DNA of 64,000 bases from positions 124,001 through 188,000 of the forward strand of contig CAYJLF010000006.1 in assembly GCA_964371055.1 (NCBI GenBank). The letters run 5' to 3'. A program made the position numbers and the translations under genes. Position 1 is the stretch's first letter. Each line of letters opens with the position of its first letter. Of the stretch, positions 25,204-34,233 are shown one piece after another. The notes under the pieces were generated by a model. The model ran no database searches, was not told where the DNA came from, and saw nothing but the letters and a program-made list of their open reading frames with translations. Origin of the DNA: CAYJLF01 sp964371055 (GTDB lineage Bacteria; Eisenbacteria; RBG-16-71-46; CAIMUX01).

Positions 25204-26571
25204 CTAGAGTTGAGCCCGCGCCAGTCTCTGCACCTGGCCGATCATGTACAGCGGCAGCGACAAGAGCCTGAATGGATGGCCCGGGGCGCCGGCGATGCGC
25301 GTCTCCGCCTCGAGCAGCGAAGGACGATCGGCGTTGAGCCGCACCCCGAATCCGCGATTCTTCTCCTGCAGAAAAACGTGCAGGCTCTTGAGCGTGCCGG
25401 TCTTCCCTGCCTTGACCTCGATGGGCACGACGTTTCCGGAGATCGCACTGAGGTAGTCCACCTCCGCACTCGACTGGCTCTTCTGCCGCATCCAGCAGTA
25501 GAGTTCAGGCTCGGCGAAGAACTCCTTCGAACAGAGCAGGTGCTGCCCGACGAACTGCTCCGCGATCCCGCCTTCGTTGATCATCGTCACGTCCTCGGCC
25601 CGCTCGATGTCCAGGACAGTGAGTCCGCAGCTTCGAGAAAGGAGCCCGACATCCAGGAACAGGACCTTGAAGCTGCGATCATCGGCTTCCGCGCCAAGAG
25701 GCACGCCGTTCCCGGATGAGTGGCGCACCCGAAAGGCGACCCGGGCCATGCAGAGCAGATCGAGGCCACGGCTCAGATCTCGCGCCCGGTCCTCCCTGTC
25801 GACGTGGCTGTACTTGAACTTCCTTCCCGTAAGCTGGGGGATCTTCACGAAGAGCTTCTCGAGTCGGCGGCGATCGACGCGCTTCGAATACTTCGCGAAG
25901 TCCTCCCGAAAGGTCGAGAGGATGGCCTGTCGCTCGGCTTCACTGTCTCGGTGGGATCCGGTGGCGACGAATGCCCTCACGGAGGCAGGCATTCCTCCGA
26001 TCACCAGAAACTGCCGTAGCAGGCGAAGCAGCTCGTCATGGATCGAATACGGTATCTCGGTTCCGACCGTGAAGTCGGAAACGAACCTTACCAGCGACTC
26101 CCGGCCGATCGCCCGTAGGAACTCCTCGAAGGTCATCGGCCCGAGGTTGAGGTACTCGATGCGGCCGACCGGCACGCTGAAACCGTCCTCAGCGAGCGCG
26201 AAGTCCAGGAGAGAGCCCGCGGCGATCACGTGGAGATCCGGCTGCTGCTCATAGAAGTAGCGGAGTCGCGCGAAGACCTCCGGGGCCGCCTGGATCTCGT
26301 CCAGGAACAAGAGCGTGCCGCCCGGGCGGATCGGCCGCCCATACCTCGCCTCGATCAGGGAGAGCGCTTCCTTCGGATTTCGGGAGGCAAACAAGGTGCT
26401 CGCCGCGGGGTCCAGCTCGAAGTTGATCTCGACGAGATCCTCGAAGCTCTCCTCGGCGAACATGCGTACCAAGAAGGACTTACCGACCTGCCGGGCACCC
26501 CGCAGGACCAACGGCTTGCGGATGGGCGAATCCTTCCATCGCCACAGATAAGGAAGCGCTTCTCGGTGCAC
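25204..26571 (-). CDS. AAA_14 / DUF4143 family ATP-binding protein
   Basis: 455 residues from GTG 26571, which follows GAAGGAGG by 4 nt; a TTG at 26595 is the alternative. Walker A is LVLRGARQVGKSFLV, Walker B LLFLDEIQAAP, and the sensor strand HVIAAGSLLDFAL. The C-terminal DUF4143 part has FLDVGLLSRSCG and the PD-(D/E)xK-like SSAEVDYLSAISGNVVPIEVKAGK. Complete. It is divergent from a decayed family member starting near 26615. The role is unknown; such ATPases recur in accessory regions. Confidence 0.88.
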   Translation of the reverse strand: MHREALPYLWRWKDSPIRKPLVLRGARQVGKSFLVRMFAEESFEDLVEINFELDPAASTLFASRNPKEALSLIEARYGRPIRPGGTLLFLDEIQAAPEVFARLRYFYEQQPDLHVIAAGSLLDFALAEDGFSVPVGRIEYLNLGPMTFEEFLRAIGRESLVRFVSDFTVGTEIPYSIHDELLRLLRQFLVIGGMPASVRAFVATGSHRDSEAERQAILSTFREDFAKYSKRVDRRRLEKLFVKIPQLTGRKFKYSHVDREDRARDLSRGLDLLCMARVAFRVRHSSGNGVPLGAEADDRSFKVLFLDVGLLSRSCGLTVLDIERAEDVTMINEGGIAEQFVGQHLLCSKEFFAEPELYCWMRQKSQSSAEVDYLSAISGNVVPIEVKAGKTGTLKSLHVFLQEKNRGFGVRLNADRPSLLEAETRIAGAPGHPFRLLSLPLYMIGQVQRLARAQL

Positions 26572-26614
26572 GGAGCCTCCTTCGGCCAAATACAAGGGTA
26601 AGTTTAGCTATATC

Positions 26615-27574
26615 ATGGCTAATTACAAGGGTGATATTGTCAGAAGACTTCGGGGCGCCGCGGAACCCGCTCCCCCGGGGCAAAGCACCGAGGCGGTCAT
26701 CCTGTGCCGGCTGGCGGCGGACGCGGCCCGAGTCGCCCTGGCCCAAGAGGGGAACACCATTCAGCAGTGGCGCGGTCTTGGACGAGATCCATCGGGTCCC
26801 CGACTTTTTTCCTACCTCCAGCCCCCGATGGATGAGCGCCCGCGGAGCGGGCGCTTCATCCTCACCGGCTCGGCGGACTTTGCCCTGCTGCAGTCGCTGG
26901 GACAGTCCCTGGCCGGCCGCACCGCATTGCTGGAGCTGCTCCCTCTGGGACTCAGCGAGGTCCGGCGGTTCGATTCCGCCCCCCGGAACCTGTTCGAACA
27001 ACTCTGGCGCGGCAGTTCTCCTGCCATCTACGACCGAGGCCTGGACCCGCGAGAGTGGTATCCCAGCTATGTCTCGACCTACCTGGAGCGGGACGTGCGG
27101 TCCATCCTCAACATTGTAGATCTCGTGGCGTTCCGGACCTTCCTGCGTCTCTGCGCCGGGAGGAGTGGACAGATCTTGAATCTCTCCTCTCTCCTCGGGA
27201 TCCAGTCCGCCGAACAGCTTCGCACTCATCCGCTGCGCGGAGCCGTCTTCGAGACCTGGGTGGCCTCGGAACTGCTCAAGTCCCGTGTACATCGCGGCGT
27301 ATCTCCCTCCCTTTCGTTCTACCGCGATCGAAAGGGCCTGGAGATCGACATCCTGGTGGAGTCCGGCTCGTTCATCTCGGCGGTCGAGTGCAAATCCGGA
27401 GAGATGATCGCGGGGGACTCCTTCGACGCCCTGCAGGCGTTCGCGGTGGAATTACAGACCTCCTCCCTGAATCAGGATGTGCGCAGTTACGTGATCTACG
27501 GCGGAGACGCTCGACAGGCCAGGACACCAGGTGTGGTGCTTCCGTGGACGCAGATCGACGCTGATCCGCGGTAG
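26615..27574 (+). pseudogene. DUF4143-family ATPase, decayed
   Basis: The frame reads as a family C-terminal half (SGRFILTGSADFALLQSLGQSLAGRTALLELLPLGLSEV; WYPSYVSTYLERDVRSILNIVDLVAFRTFLRLCAGRSG; EQLRTHPLRGAVFETWVASELL; DRKGLEIDILVESGSFISAVECKSGE). However, the Walker A loop is absent, the Walker B piece (AVLDEIHRVPDFF) lies in another frame at ~26775-26815, and about 70 residues are missing between NLSSL and LGIQSAEQ. It cannot bind ATP. It reads away from the intact 455-residue family member 44 bp to the left. Confidence 0.8.
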
Positions 27575-27775
27575 ATCGGCTCCGCTCTGATTGACCGCGT
27601 GCTCCACGATGCCCATGGGAGCCTCCGACGCCCACCCGCTCCGGGCCATGTGCACCACCGCTTCCGCTGTCCGGTCACCGACGGAGTGTGCTACCATCGT
27701 AGACACCGTTTCATCAGGGAACTCGGCTGTAGGGGTCGCGGTCTCCGCGTCCTCTGCCATCCCGGAGGGACAGCC

Positions 27776-28300
27776 ATGAACCGCACGCCCATCTTTGCGT
27801 CCTTCATCCTGCTCGCGTCGCTGCTTCCGGCCGCTCCCGCAACGGCCCAGCTCGCCCTGATCGATCCGCCGTATCTTGACTTCGGCTCGCTCACCATCGG
27901 CTCGGCCAGCACACTCGCGCTGACGGTCACCAACGGCTCGGTGGACGACCTCGTCATCTACGATGTGAGCATCCCTTCGTGGGAGAATCCGTTCGGAGCG
28001 TATGCCATCACGGCCATGGATCCGATCAACGTCCCGATGTCGTTCGGTCAGAGTATGTCGATCGAGGTGACCTACACCCCGCCGGTTGCGGGGCTGCACC
28101 TCGGCAGAATGATCCTCCATACAAACGATACCTTCGGTGCCATTCACCTTGTCGATCTCGCGGGAGAGGCCCAGGCGCCGGTTCCCGAGCCGGCCGGCGC
28201 GGCGCTCTGGGGCCTGGGACTGATCGCGGCGGCCTTGTACTCCCGACGGGGCCGGCAGAGTCGGTGTGGCGTCCGGTCCGGCAGGATCGCACGCCTCTGA
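27776..28300 (+). CDS. PEP-CTERM sorting-domain protein with an Ig-like choice-of-anchor domain
   Basis: 174 residues from ATG 27776 (GGAGGG 6 nt upstream). A signal peptide (FASFILLASLLPAAPATA) precedes a beta-sandwich of the DUF1573/ASH type: PPYLDFGSLTIGSASTLALTVTN, VPMSFGQSMSIEVTYTPP. The C-terminus is a PEP-CTERM signal: VPEPAGAALWGLGLIAAALYSRRGR. After the basic cluster there is an unusual 14-residue Arg-rich extension. PEP-CTERM proteins are cut and anchored by exosortase; no exosortase is in the window, but an exosortase-associated CAAX-type protease is at 58.8 kb. Confidence 0.85.
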   Translation: MNRTPIFASFILLASLLPAAPATAQLALIDPPYLDFGSLTIGSASTLALTVTNGSVDDLVIYDVSIPSWENPFGAYAITAMDPINVPMSFGQSMSIEVTYTPPVAGLHLGRMILHTNDTFGAIHLVDLAGEAQAPVPEPAGAALWGLGLIAAALYSRRGRQSRCGVRSGRIARL

Positions 28301-28987
28301 TCAGCCGCAGCTCGTGGCGCAGACGAGGGTATCGGCATCTACTCGGTACCCTCGTAACGCGAGGTGGCCGATCGAGACGACGGTGCCATCGTAATCAGCG
28401 AAACCCCACCGTTCGACGATCACCCAGATCGGCGCCCCGTCGTGGCGAGCGAGGTACGCTGCCACCGACATGCGGTTTCTCCCGTGACGCGCGTACATCA
28501 ACTGCAGGCACCGCGCCAGCGAGGCGGAGGGCAAGCCCTTCGCTTGTGCGCTGTCGACGAGGGCATCCGCCAGGCGACTCCGGTAACGGTCGGTCTCGCC
28601 GCACCAGAAGCTGATCGTCCCGAGAGCTTGGACCCGGGGTGTCTCCGCGAACGCGTCCCACATCGCCTGGCCGGCTTCTCTTCGCCCCTTGGGCAGCGTC
28701 ACCTCGACGGCCCGGACATCCACCATCCGTGCAAGTTCCTCCCGCGAGGGGCGGTTCGGCCTGGCGCGGCTGTCCCGGGCAAAGGTTCGATCGAAGAGAT
28801 ACCAGTGATCGTCGAGCGGCGCGCTCACACCCGGCTCTGGCGGGGCCGGCGGCACCCGATCTTCGCTTGCCCGGCCGGCGCTGGCAGAGGCGATCCAGAG
28901 AACGGCCACGAGCAGAAGTCGCAGGCTCGCCCGATCTCTGGCGTCGATCCCGACATCGAAGTTCGGCACGGACGCCTCCCGTTTCAT
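28301..28987 (-). CDS. Secreted hypothetical protein
   Basis: 228 residues from ATG 28987. Signal peptide: SLRLLLVAVLWIASASAGRAS. The mature protein has a helical middle (REELARMVDVRAVEVTLPKGRREAGQAMWDAFAE) and a possible redox or binding segment (TISFWCGETDRYRSRLADALVD). It ends with two Cys close together (LVCATSCG), which could form a disulfide. Not recognised. Convergent with the PEP-CTERM gene: the two stop codons are adjacent (28300/28301). Confidence 0.65.
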   Translation of the reverse strand: MKREASVPNFDVGIDARDRASLRLLLVAVLWIASASAGRASEDRVPPAPPEPGVSAPLDDHWYLFDRTFARDSRARPNRPSREELARMVDVRAVEVTLPKGRREAGQAMWDAFAETPRVQALGTISFWCGETDRYRSRLADALVDSAQAKGLPSASLARCLQLMYARHGRNRMSVAAYLARHDGAPIWVIVERWGFADYDGTVVSIGHLALRGYRVDADTLVCATSCG

Positions 28988-29259
28988 CCCTCGCGTCGCC
29001 GCGAGTCGTCTCGCCCCTGATTCTACCAGAGGTGACAGATACGTCAGGCCGCAAGCCGGCTCGGTGGCCGGTGCGGACGGCGTGAGCGGTCCTGCGGCCG
29101 GCCTGGCCTGAGACCGCTGGCGGGCGTCGTGCCCAGGACATGCGCCGGTGTCACTCCGGAACCTCCTCGATCGTGTGGGCTGGAACGGCGGCCGGGCGGA
29201 TGCTAAGCTCTTTCGCGCAGGTGCGTGTGGCGAAGGGGACGGCACCACGGAGACCCATC

Positions 29260-30903
29260 ATGATCGGGCGATGGAGATCGAGACCGGAGGAAACGAGACC
29301 GCTTCCCTGGAAGCATCTGCTCTCCCTCCTGCTTCTCGTTTCGATCCTGATGGTGGGCGCCTGCGGCGACGACTCGCCGCCGTGGACCGTGTCGCCGGCC
29401 GGAGCCGATCGGTGGATCGAGGGGCACGTCCGGGGCGCTGGCGGGCCGCTCGAGGGAGCGTGGGTCCAGGCCGTGAGGATCGGGACGGAGCCGGGACTGG
29501 TGGAGACAAAGGCGGTATCCGACACTCTGGGACACTTCATCCTTCCGGTCTCTGCGGGGGAATACATCGTCCGTGTGGGCGGATGCGACTGGTACTCCCG
29601 AGCCGGTGTCGTACCGTGCACCGTCAATCCATCCGGCAAGATCGACACGCTGCGCTTCGTCTCCGGCGTCGACCGCCTTCAGGCGGACCCCCTTTACGGC
29701 GGGGCCAGGATCGTCGTCCACTGCCGGCCGGGTCTGGAGAATCGTTCCATCACGATCGGAGTTGCCCCCCGGGGACAGGCCTATCGCTTCGAATACGGGG
29801 GGGGCGCCCGGGTGCAGGGCGACTCGGCTGTCGTTCTGATCGACAAGATCCCCAATGTGCCCGGACCGCTGGAGGTCGCGGTCTATGCGGCGGGAGTTTC
29901 CGTGTTTCCGTTCGTGCCGGAACCAGCCGGAGCGCCCGACACGTTCCGCTGCCGGCCCGGGGAGTGGGTCCACCTTCGAGGCCGGATTCCTGGGCTGGCG
30001 GAAGCGACTCTTCGGGTGAGAGGGAGCTATGCGGAGCTACGCGCCGAAGGATACGACATTGCGTCCCCGCGGCTCCTGGCGTACGGAACGGACTCCACCG
30101 TCGCGATCGCGGGACCTCGGGGAGTGGACGACACCGGCTTGATCATGCTGCCGCTGATGGCTGCTGACGACCTCCGTTTCGCGTTGAAGATCGGTCCGGT
30201 GTGGCGATGGATCGGCGGGCAAAGCCATCGGACCGCCACGCCCTACACTTTCCGCGAAGGCGAGAGCCGCGAACTCCCTGAGGTGCTGGAGTCGGGGATT
30301 CTCTGCCGTCTGGATCCCGGGTGGGAAAAGCCTGCGTTTCCGGGCACCTTTGAACTGCACGCGTCGACTGGCCGCCAGCTGGCGACGATCTCATTGGACA
30401 GCGGCAACTATCTCGCCTGGCCGAATCTCGACCCCGGCGCGTACCTGCTTCGCTACGACCCCGGTGGCCAAAGGTTCGAGTCGCCCTGGCTGGCTCGCTG
30501 GTATCCCGCAGCGACCACGCAGGAGGCGGCGGTGCCTGTGGTGGTCACCGGGGCAGGCACGTTGACCCGGATCGAGTGGCCGATGACACCCTCGGGATCG
30601 ATCTTCGGAACGGTCGCTACTATGCCCGACGCCCCGACCGGGCGCACCGGGAAGCTCGAGCTCTTTCAGGCCGGCGATTCCCTCTCCGCACTCTACAGCC
30701 GGACCTGCGTCTACGGGAGCCGGGTGGCATTCCAGTTGCGGGGTTTGGAGGACGGGGACTACACCCTGGCGATCCGTTTCAACTCCTCCAGCGGGCAGCG
30801 CTTCTGGTGGTATCCCGGTTCGTGGACGGCCCGACAGGCCGAGCGGCTTGCCCTTCGCGGCCACGGGCAGATCGAGATTCTTCGCTGGGAGTGGCCCCGA
30901 TGA
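29260..30903 (+). CDS. Lipoprotein with carboxypeptidase-regulatory-like repeats (first of a coupled pair)
   Basis: 547 residues from ATG 29260. Lipobox at LVSILMVGAC. The protein is built of beta-sandwich modules of the CarboxypepD_reg / SpaA kind: WIEGHVRGAGGPLEGAWVQAVRIG, GHFILPVSAGEYIVRVG, then later IFGTVATMPDAPTGRTGKLELFQ and GLEDGDYTLAIRF. No catalytic motif was seen. It is a paralogue of the next gene, whose ATG overlaps this stop (ATGA at 30900-30903), so the two are probably translated together. Likely an outer-surface structural or binding protein. Confidence 0.78.
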   Translation: MIGRWRSRPEETRPLPWKHLLSLLLLVSILMVGACGDDSPPWTVSPAGADRWIEGHVRGAGGPLEGAWVQAVRIGTEPGLVETKAVSDTLGHFILPVSAGEYIVRVGGCDWYSRAGVVPCTVNPSGKIDTLRFVSGVDRLQADPLYGGARIVVHCRPGLENRSITIGVAPRGQAYRFEYGGGARVQGDSAVVLIDKIPNVPGPLEVAVYAAGVSVFPFVPEPAGAPDTFRCRPGEWVHLRGRIPGLAEATLRVRGSYAELRAEGYDIASPRLLAYGTDSTVAIAGPRGVDDTGLIMLPLMAADDLRFALKIGPVWRWIGGQSHRTATPYTFREGESRELPEVLESGILCRLDPGWEKPAFPGTFELHASTGRQLATISLDSGNYLAWPNLDPGAYLLRYDPGGQRFESPWLARWYPAATTQEAAVPVVVTGAGTLTRIEWPMTPSGSIFGTVATMPDAPTGRTGKLELFQAGDSLSALYSRTCVYGSRVAFQLRGLEDGDYTLAIRFNSSSGQRFWWYPGSWTARQAERLALRGHGQIEILRWEWPR

Positions 30904-32603
30904 GCCGTTGTGGGCGTGGGGCGGAGCGTCATGGGGAGCATCGCCGCGGACGCCGGAGCGAACGCTCGCCCGCCACGCCGCTGCACGCGCCCCATGTCAC
31001 TCGCCTGTCGCTCTTGATCCTCGTGACCGCATCGCTGGCCGCTTCACTCTCGTGTCAGGAGTCCGACCTCGCGATCCCTCCCGCACCTGTGACGCCCGGA
31101 ATCCGGGGACAGGTGCTGGCCGGAGGTGTACCGGTCCTGGCTACCGTCGGGATCGAGCGCGTTGGGCCAGCGGGGGGGATTCCTGACCTCCAGTCGACCT
31201 ACATCACGGGTGCCGATGGTCGCTACTCGTTTTCCCTCCCCCCCGGTCGGTACCTGGTCTCTCTCCGCCTGCCATCGCTCCGGTGGAGCGACGATTCCTG
31301 GTACTACCGGCGGGAGGATGGACCGGGCCGCAGGGCGCAGGCCGACACCCTCGAGCTGGTCGAGGGGGCCGGCCCGTACACGGCCGACTTCCCTCTGGGA
31401 CGCGTCGATGCCGATCTGACTCTTCCCGCCGATCTCCTCGGCCGTTCGCCCGACCTCGCGTTCCGACCGGTCTTCGCGGACCACCCTGCAGAGCTGAAGC
31501 ACGAGATCGTTAGGGTGTTCGAGGCCGACAGCTATCCGGTCCGCGTGGAGGTTCCGCTCCCCGCCGGACGCTATTGCATGAGGGTCCGGACCTACGACCG
31601 AGCCGACGGCTTCTGGCTGCCCGGCGCGCCCGGGATGGAGGACGCGGACACCATCGTGGTGCACGCGGGAGAAGCGACCGCCTATCAGGCCGCGTTCACG
31701 TCGGGTGCCGCGGTCCTTCGCCTTTGCGTACGAGGCGACGGCTACGGGTCCGGTTCCTCCGCGGTCGCCATGATTCTGATCATCGACTCGGATTCCGCGG
31801 AGGTCGCTACCCTCGTGTTACGGCCCGGTGAACAGCGAGACCTGCTTACCACCTTCCGCCGGCGCGTCCGGTTGCTGGTTCGGGGTGGGTACGAGCCGCG
31901 CTTCTGGGTGGGCGGGCAGGACTTCGGGAGCGCCGCGCAGTACGACCTGATCCCGGACAGCATCACCATCGTCCCTCCGATCACCGCGGGAGCGATCCGG
32001 TTCCGGTGGATCGGTCCACAGGCGGGGGGGGTGAAGCACGCACGAGTGCTCATGTTCACTGATCAGGGCTGGTCTCTCCCCGAACGGCTGGTTTCCTGGT
32101 CTGGCGACCTCGTCACACTCCACGTGCTCCCCCCGGGAAAACACCGACTGCGCCTCGAGCCGACCCAACCGGGCATGGATACCTGGCTGCCTCAGTGGTA
32201 CGACCGCGCGGACTCCGTCGACGAGGCGACCTGGATCGAGATCCCGGAGTCCGGGCCGGTCGTGCCGATCGAACTGCGCATCGAGAACGGCGGTGTAATC
32301 CGGGGCCCCCTGCTGACCTCCTTGAGCTATGCCTTTTTCGCGGTCTTCGCCACACGGGCGGATGAATACCAGGCTTGCTGGACCGGCTCCGCAACATCAA
32401 TCGACGGGGAGTACTTCCTTCGCGGTCTACCCGACGGTGCGTACAAGGTCGGTCTGTCGAGGAACGCCTCCCTGGCTGCGGGTTGTCCGGTTCCGCCTTC
32501 AGACTCCCGCTGGTACGGCGATACGGCCGCATGGGACTCCGCGGCGGTGATCACGATTCGCGACCATGAAGTGATCGAGGGGATCGAGCTTCACTGGCGG
32601 TAG
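30900..32603 (+). CDS. Lipoprotein with carboxypeptidase-regulatory-like repeats (second of a coupled pair)
   Basis: 567 residues. The ATG at 30900 overlaps the upstream stop codon by sharing ATGA. A long basic N-terminus precedes the hydrophobic signal LSLLILVTASLAASLSC, whose Cys is the likely lipid site. Repeated modules: TPGIRGQVLAGGVPVLATVGIE, GRYSFSLPPGRYLVSLRL, VRVEVPLPAGRYCMRVRTY, YFLRGLPDGAYKVGLS. The arrangement and the WY-containing tail (SRWYGDTAAWDSAA, then IELHWR) parallel the first protein (FWWYPGSWTARQA, LRWEWPR), which shows the pair arose by duplication. Confidence 0.78.
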   Translation: MSRCGRGAERHGEHRRGRRSERSPATPLHAPHVTRLSLLILVTASLAASLSCQESDLAIPPAPVTPGIRGQVLAGGVPVLATVGIERVGPAGGIPDLQSTYITGADGRYSFSLPPGRYLVSLRLPSLRWSDDSWYYRREDGPGRRAQADTLELVEGAGPYTADFPLGRVDADLTLPADLLGRSPDLAFRPVFADHPAELKHEIVRVFEADSYPVRVEVPLPAGRYCMRVRTYDRADGFWLPGAPGMEDADTIVVHAGEATAYQAAFTSGAAVLRLCVRGDGYGSGSSAVAMILIIDSDSAEVATLVLRPGEQRDLLTTFRRRVRLLVRGGYEPRFWVGGQDFGSAAQYDLIPDSITIVPPITAGAIRFRWIGPQAGGVKHARVLMFTDQGWSLPERLVSWSGDLVTLHVLPPGKHRLRLEPTQPGMDTWLPQWYDRADSVDEATWIEIPESGPVVPIELRIENGGVIRGPLLTSLSYAFFAVFATRADEYQACWTGSATSIDGEYFLRGLPDGAYKVGLSRNASLAAGCPVPPSDSRWYGDTAAWDSAAVITIRDHEVIEGIELHWR

Positions 32604-32769
32604 GGGGGTGGGCACGGCGGGTCGCGATGTCCGTTGCGTTCTACGGAGACACCAACGCCGCTGCTCTGACGCGGACTGGTCGGCGAGTCGGGGGTTCGGG
32701 GCTCACCTTGAACTGCTGCGATGGTCACGGTGAGATCGGCGGCAACCTGCGGGCCGGACTCGGCCTTCT

Positions 32770-33324
32770 TCAGCAATCGACTGCGCGCCGGATCGCGCGA
32801 AAACAGTCCCGCAATGACTCGCCGGAAGCCGAGTCGATCTCCGCCAAACGTGCCTCCACCGCCGCCAGATCCAGGCCCCGGCTGCGAAGAAGAACGCCCC
32901 GCACGTCCTCGAGGTCGCGAGGCCGGCCTGCAACCACCTTGTGAACGATGAGATCCTCCGCGGTTACGAAGCAGACCGTTGTCTCGCCGAGAGCGACGCG
33001 CTTCGCGCGTCGGATCGAGTCCCGCTCGTACTCGGAGAAGGAGAAGATGAGATCCACCCGAATCCCGCTCGCCTCGTCTCGAACCGGGAGCACCATGGTC
33101 TCCTGCACGAAGGCCGCTGGATCCACGAGTGCTCTCAGCCTGCAGGCCGCGGCGACCGACAGCACATCGTCCAGACGATCGGTGTCGACTCCCAGAGTGA
33201 TGTCGATGTCCCGTGTGAGCCTGGGCTCTCCGTACAGCAGTACCGCCTGGCCGCCGATCACCATGTAGTGAATGCCGGCACGGTCGAGCGCGGCGCCGAC
33301 TCTCTCAAGCAGGGCGGCGAACAT
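32770..33324 (-). CDS. AbiEii-like nucleotidyltransferase
   Basis: 184 residues. The nucleotidyltransferase core is intact: YMVIGGQAVLLYGEPRLTRDIDITLG carries the GG and D-x-D residues, followed by VDLIFSFSEYERDSIRRA with the third acidic residue and VTAEDLIVHKVVAGRPRDLEDV. This is the DUF6036/AbiEii-like group. The start overlaps the end of a 68-residue gene by 20 nt, a layout like that of toxin-antitoxin pairs. Whether it transfers nucleotides to tRNA or another target is unknown. Confidence 0.85.
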   Translation of the reverse strand: MFAALLERVGAALDRAGIHYMVIGGQAVLLYGEPRLTRDIDITLGVDTDRLDDVLSVAAACRLRALVDPAAFVQETMVLPVRDEASGIRVDLIFSFSEYERDSIRRAKRVALGETTVCFVTAEDLIVHKVVAGRPRDLEDVRGVLLRSRGLDLAAVEARLAEIDSASGESLRDCFRAIRRAVDC

Positions 33325-33511
33325 TGAGGATCCTCGCGACTCGGATGTCGACCTCGACTCCAGCGAGTGGATCCGGCGCCGGCCAGGCGCCGAGAAGCAC
33401 GGCTTCGGCCAGCATCGACTCCACCAGACGCAGGTTCGCCTGGTAGTCGACAGGGGTCCCTCGAGCCAGGTCGTCCTCGAAGGCGCGAAGAATGTGGGGG
33501 TTCCGGATCAC
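33305..33511 (-). CDS. Small partner of the nucleotidyltransferase
   Basis: 68 residues from GTG 33511. The sequence HILRAFEDDLARGTPVDYQANLRLVESMLAEA is helical, followed by DPLAGVEVDIRVARILNVRRP, a pattern I associate with small proteins encoded next to nucleotidyltransferases (a bound segment ending DPLxGxExDIRxARxLN). It overlaps the nucleotidyltransferase gene by 20 nt. It could be an antitoxin or a fixed partner; this is inference from context and size. Confidence 0.7.
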   Translation of the reverse strand: MIRNPHILRAFEDDLARGTPVDYQANLRLVESMLAEAVLLGAWPAPDPLAGVEVDIRVARILNVRRPA

Positions 33512-33650
33512 GGGACCAGTATAGCCCCGACGAGGGACCGGGGCGAGCACCCCGAAGCCGGGGGAAGTGCCGGACCGCTTCCCCGTCGATCCCGCGGCCG
33601 CCGGCCGAGGCGGCCCTGGTCGTCGCGTCGAGGCGGCACGCCGCCTTGCG

Positions 33651-34055
33651 TCACTTCTTCGCCCGCCCGCGCATGACCACCATGTACGTTCGTACTTCCA
33701 CGTCCGGCAGCGCGTCGACGTTGCGGACTTCGACGGCCTCCCAGGGCACGTCGATGACGTGGCCAGTCTCCTCGTCGATGAAGTGGTGATGGTCGCCGAC
33801 ATTGGCATCGAAAACGGTCGACCCCTCGCCGAGCTGGCAGGTGCGCAAGAGACCCCGGTCGACGAGCAGGTTCAAGGTGTTGTAGACTGTCGCCCGCGAG
33901 ACCATGGGCAGCGTCCGAGCCATCTCGCGCAGCACCTCGTCGGCCGTCGGGTGGGTACCGCAAGTCAGGACGTAACGGGCAATCGCCACCCTTTGCGCGG
34001 ACGGCTGGATCCCGTGCTCCCTGAGGACGGCGACGATGTCCCGGAACGACTCCAT
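33651..34055 (-). CDS. Fur-family peroxide/iron-responsive regulator (Irr/PerR-like)
   Basis: 134 residues. The winged helix is clear (GIQPSAQRVAIARYVLTCGTHPTADEVLREMAR, SRATVYNTLNLLVDRGLL). The dimerisation domain has the His cluster DHHHFIDEETGHVID. The CxxC structural zinc site usual in Fur/PerR is absent (its place is IDEETGH), which is the Irr-type pattern. The gene diverges from katG, and a Fur-family regulator next to catalase-peroxidase is a common oxidative-stress arrangement. It probably controls katG and itself from the AT-rich intergenic region. Confidence 0.88.
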   Translation of the reverse strand: MESFRDIVAVLREHGIQPSAQRVAIARYVLTCGTHPTADEVLREMARTLPMVSRATVYNTLNLLVDRGLLRTCQLGEGSTVFDANVGDHHHFIDEETGHVIDVPWEAVEVRNVDALPDVEVRTYMVVMRGRAKK

Positions 34056-34099
34056 GACAAGAGGTTACGTCTTCGGGCGCCAAGGATCAAGAATAAGAA

Positions 34100-34135
34100 C
34101 AATAATTGACAACGTCCATAGATAGATTTAGTCTA
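34100..34135 (+). promoter_or_regulatory. Candidate katG promoter with two imperfect palindromes
   Basis: TTGACA (34106-34111) and TAGTCT (34129-34134) are spaced 17 nt and could be a sigma-70-type promoter for katG, whose start codon is ~100 nt downstream. CAATAATTG (34100-34108) overlaps the -35 element and resembles half of a PerR-type box. TAGATTTAGTCTA (34123-34135) is a second imperfect palindrome over the -10. Binding by the divergent Fur-family protein is plausible but not shown. Confidence 0.45.
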
Positions 34136-34233
34136 CCGTATGCTCAAGTCCACTCACGGATGGCACACGTAGGACCGGACGTCACCCGAACCAACGCTGG
34201 CCCGAATCGCACTCGATGAAAGGAGCCAAACCC

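Noticed and set aside
26595..26595. TTG 26595 as start of the DUF4143 ATPase
   Set aside because: GTG 26571 is directly preceded by GAAGGAGG, which lies inside the longer frame, so the shorter form is favoured.
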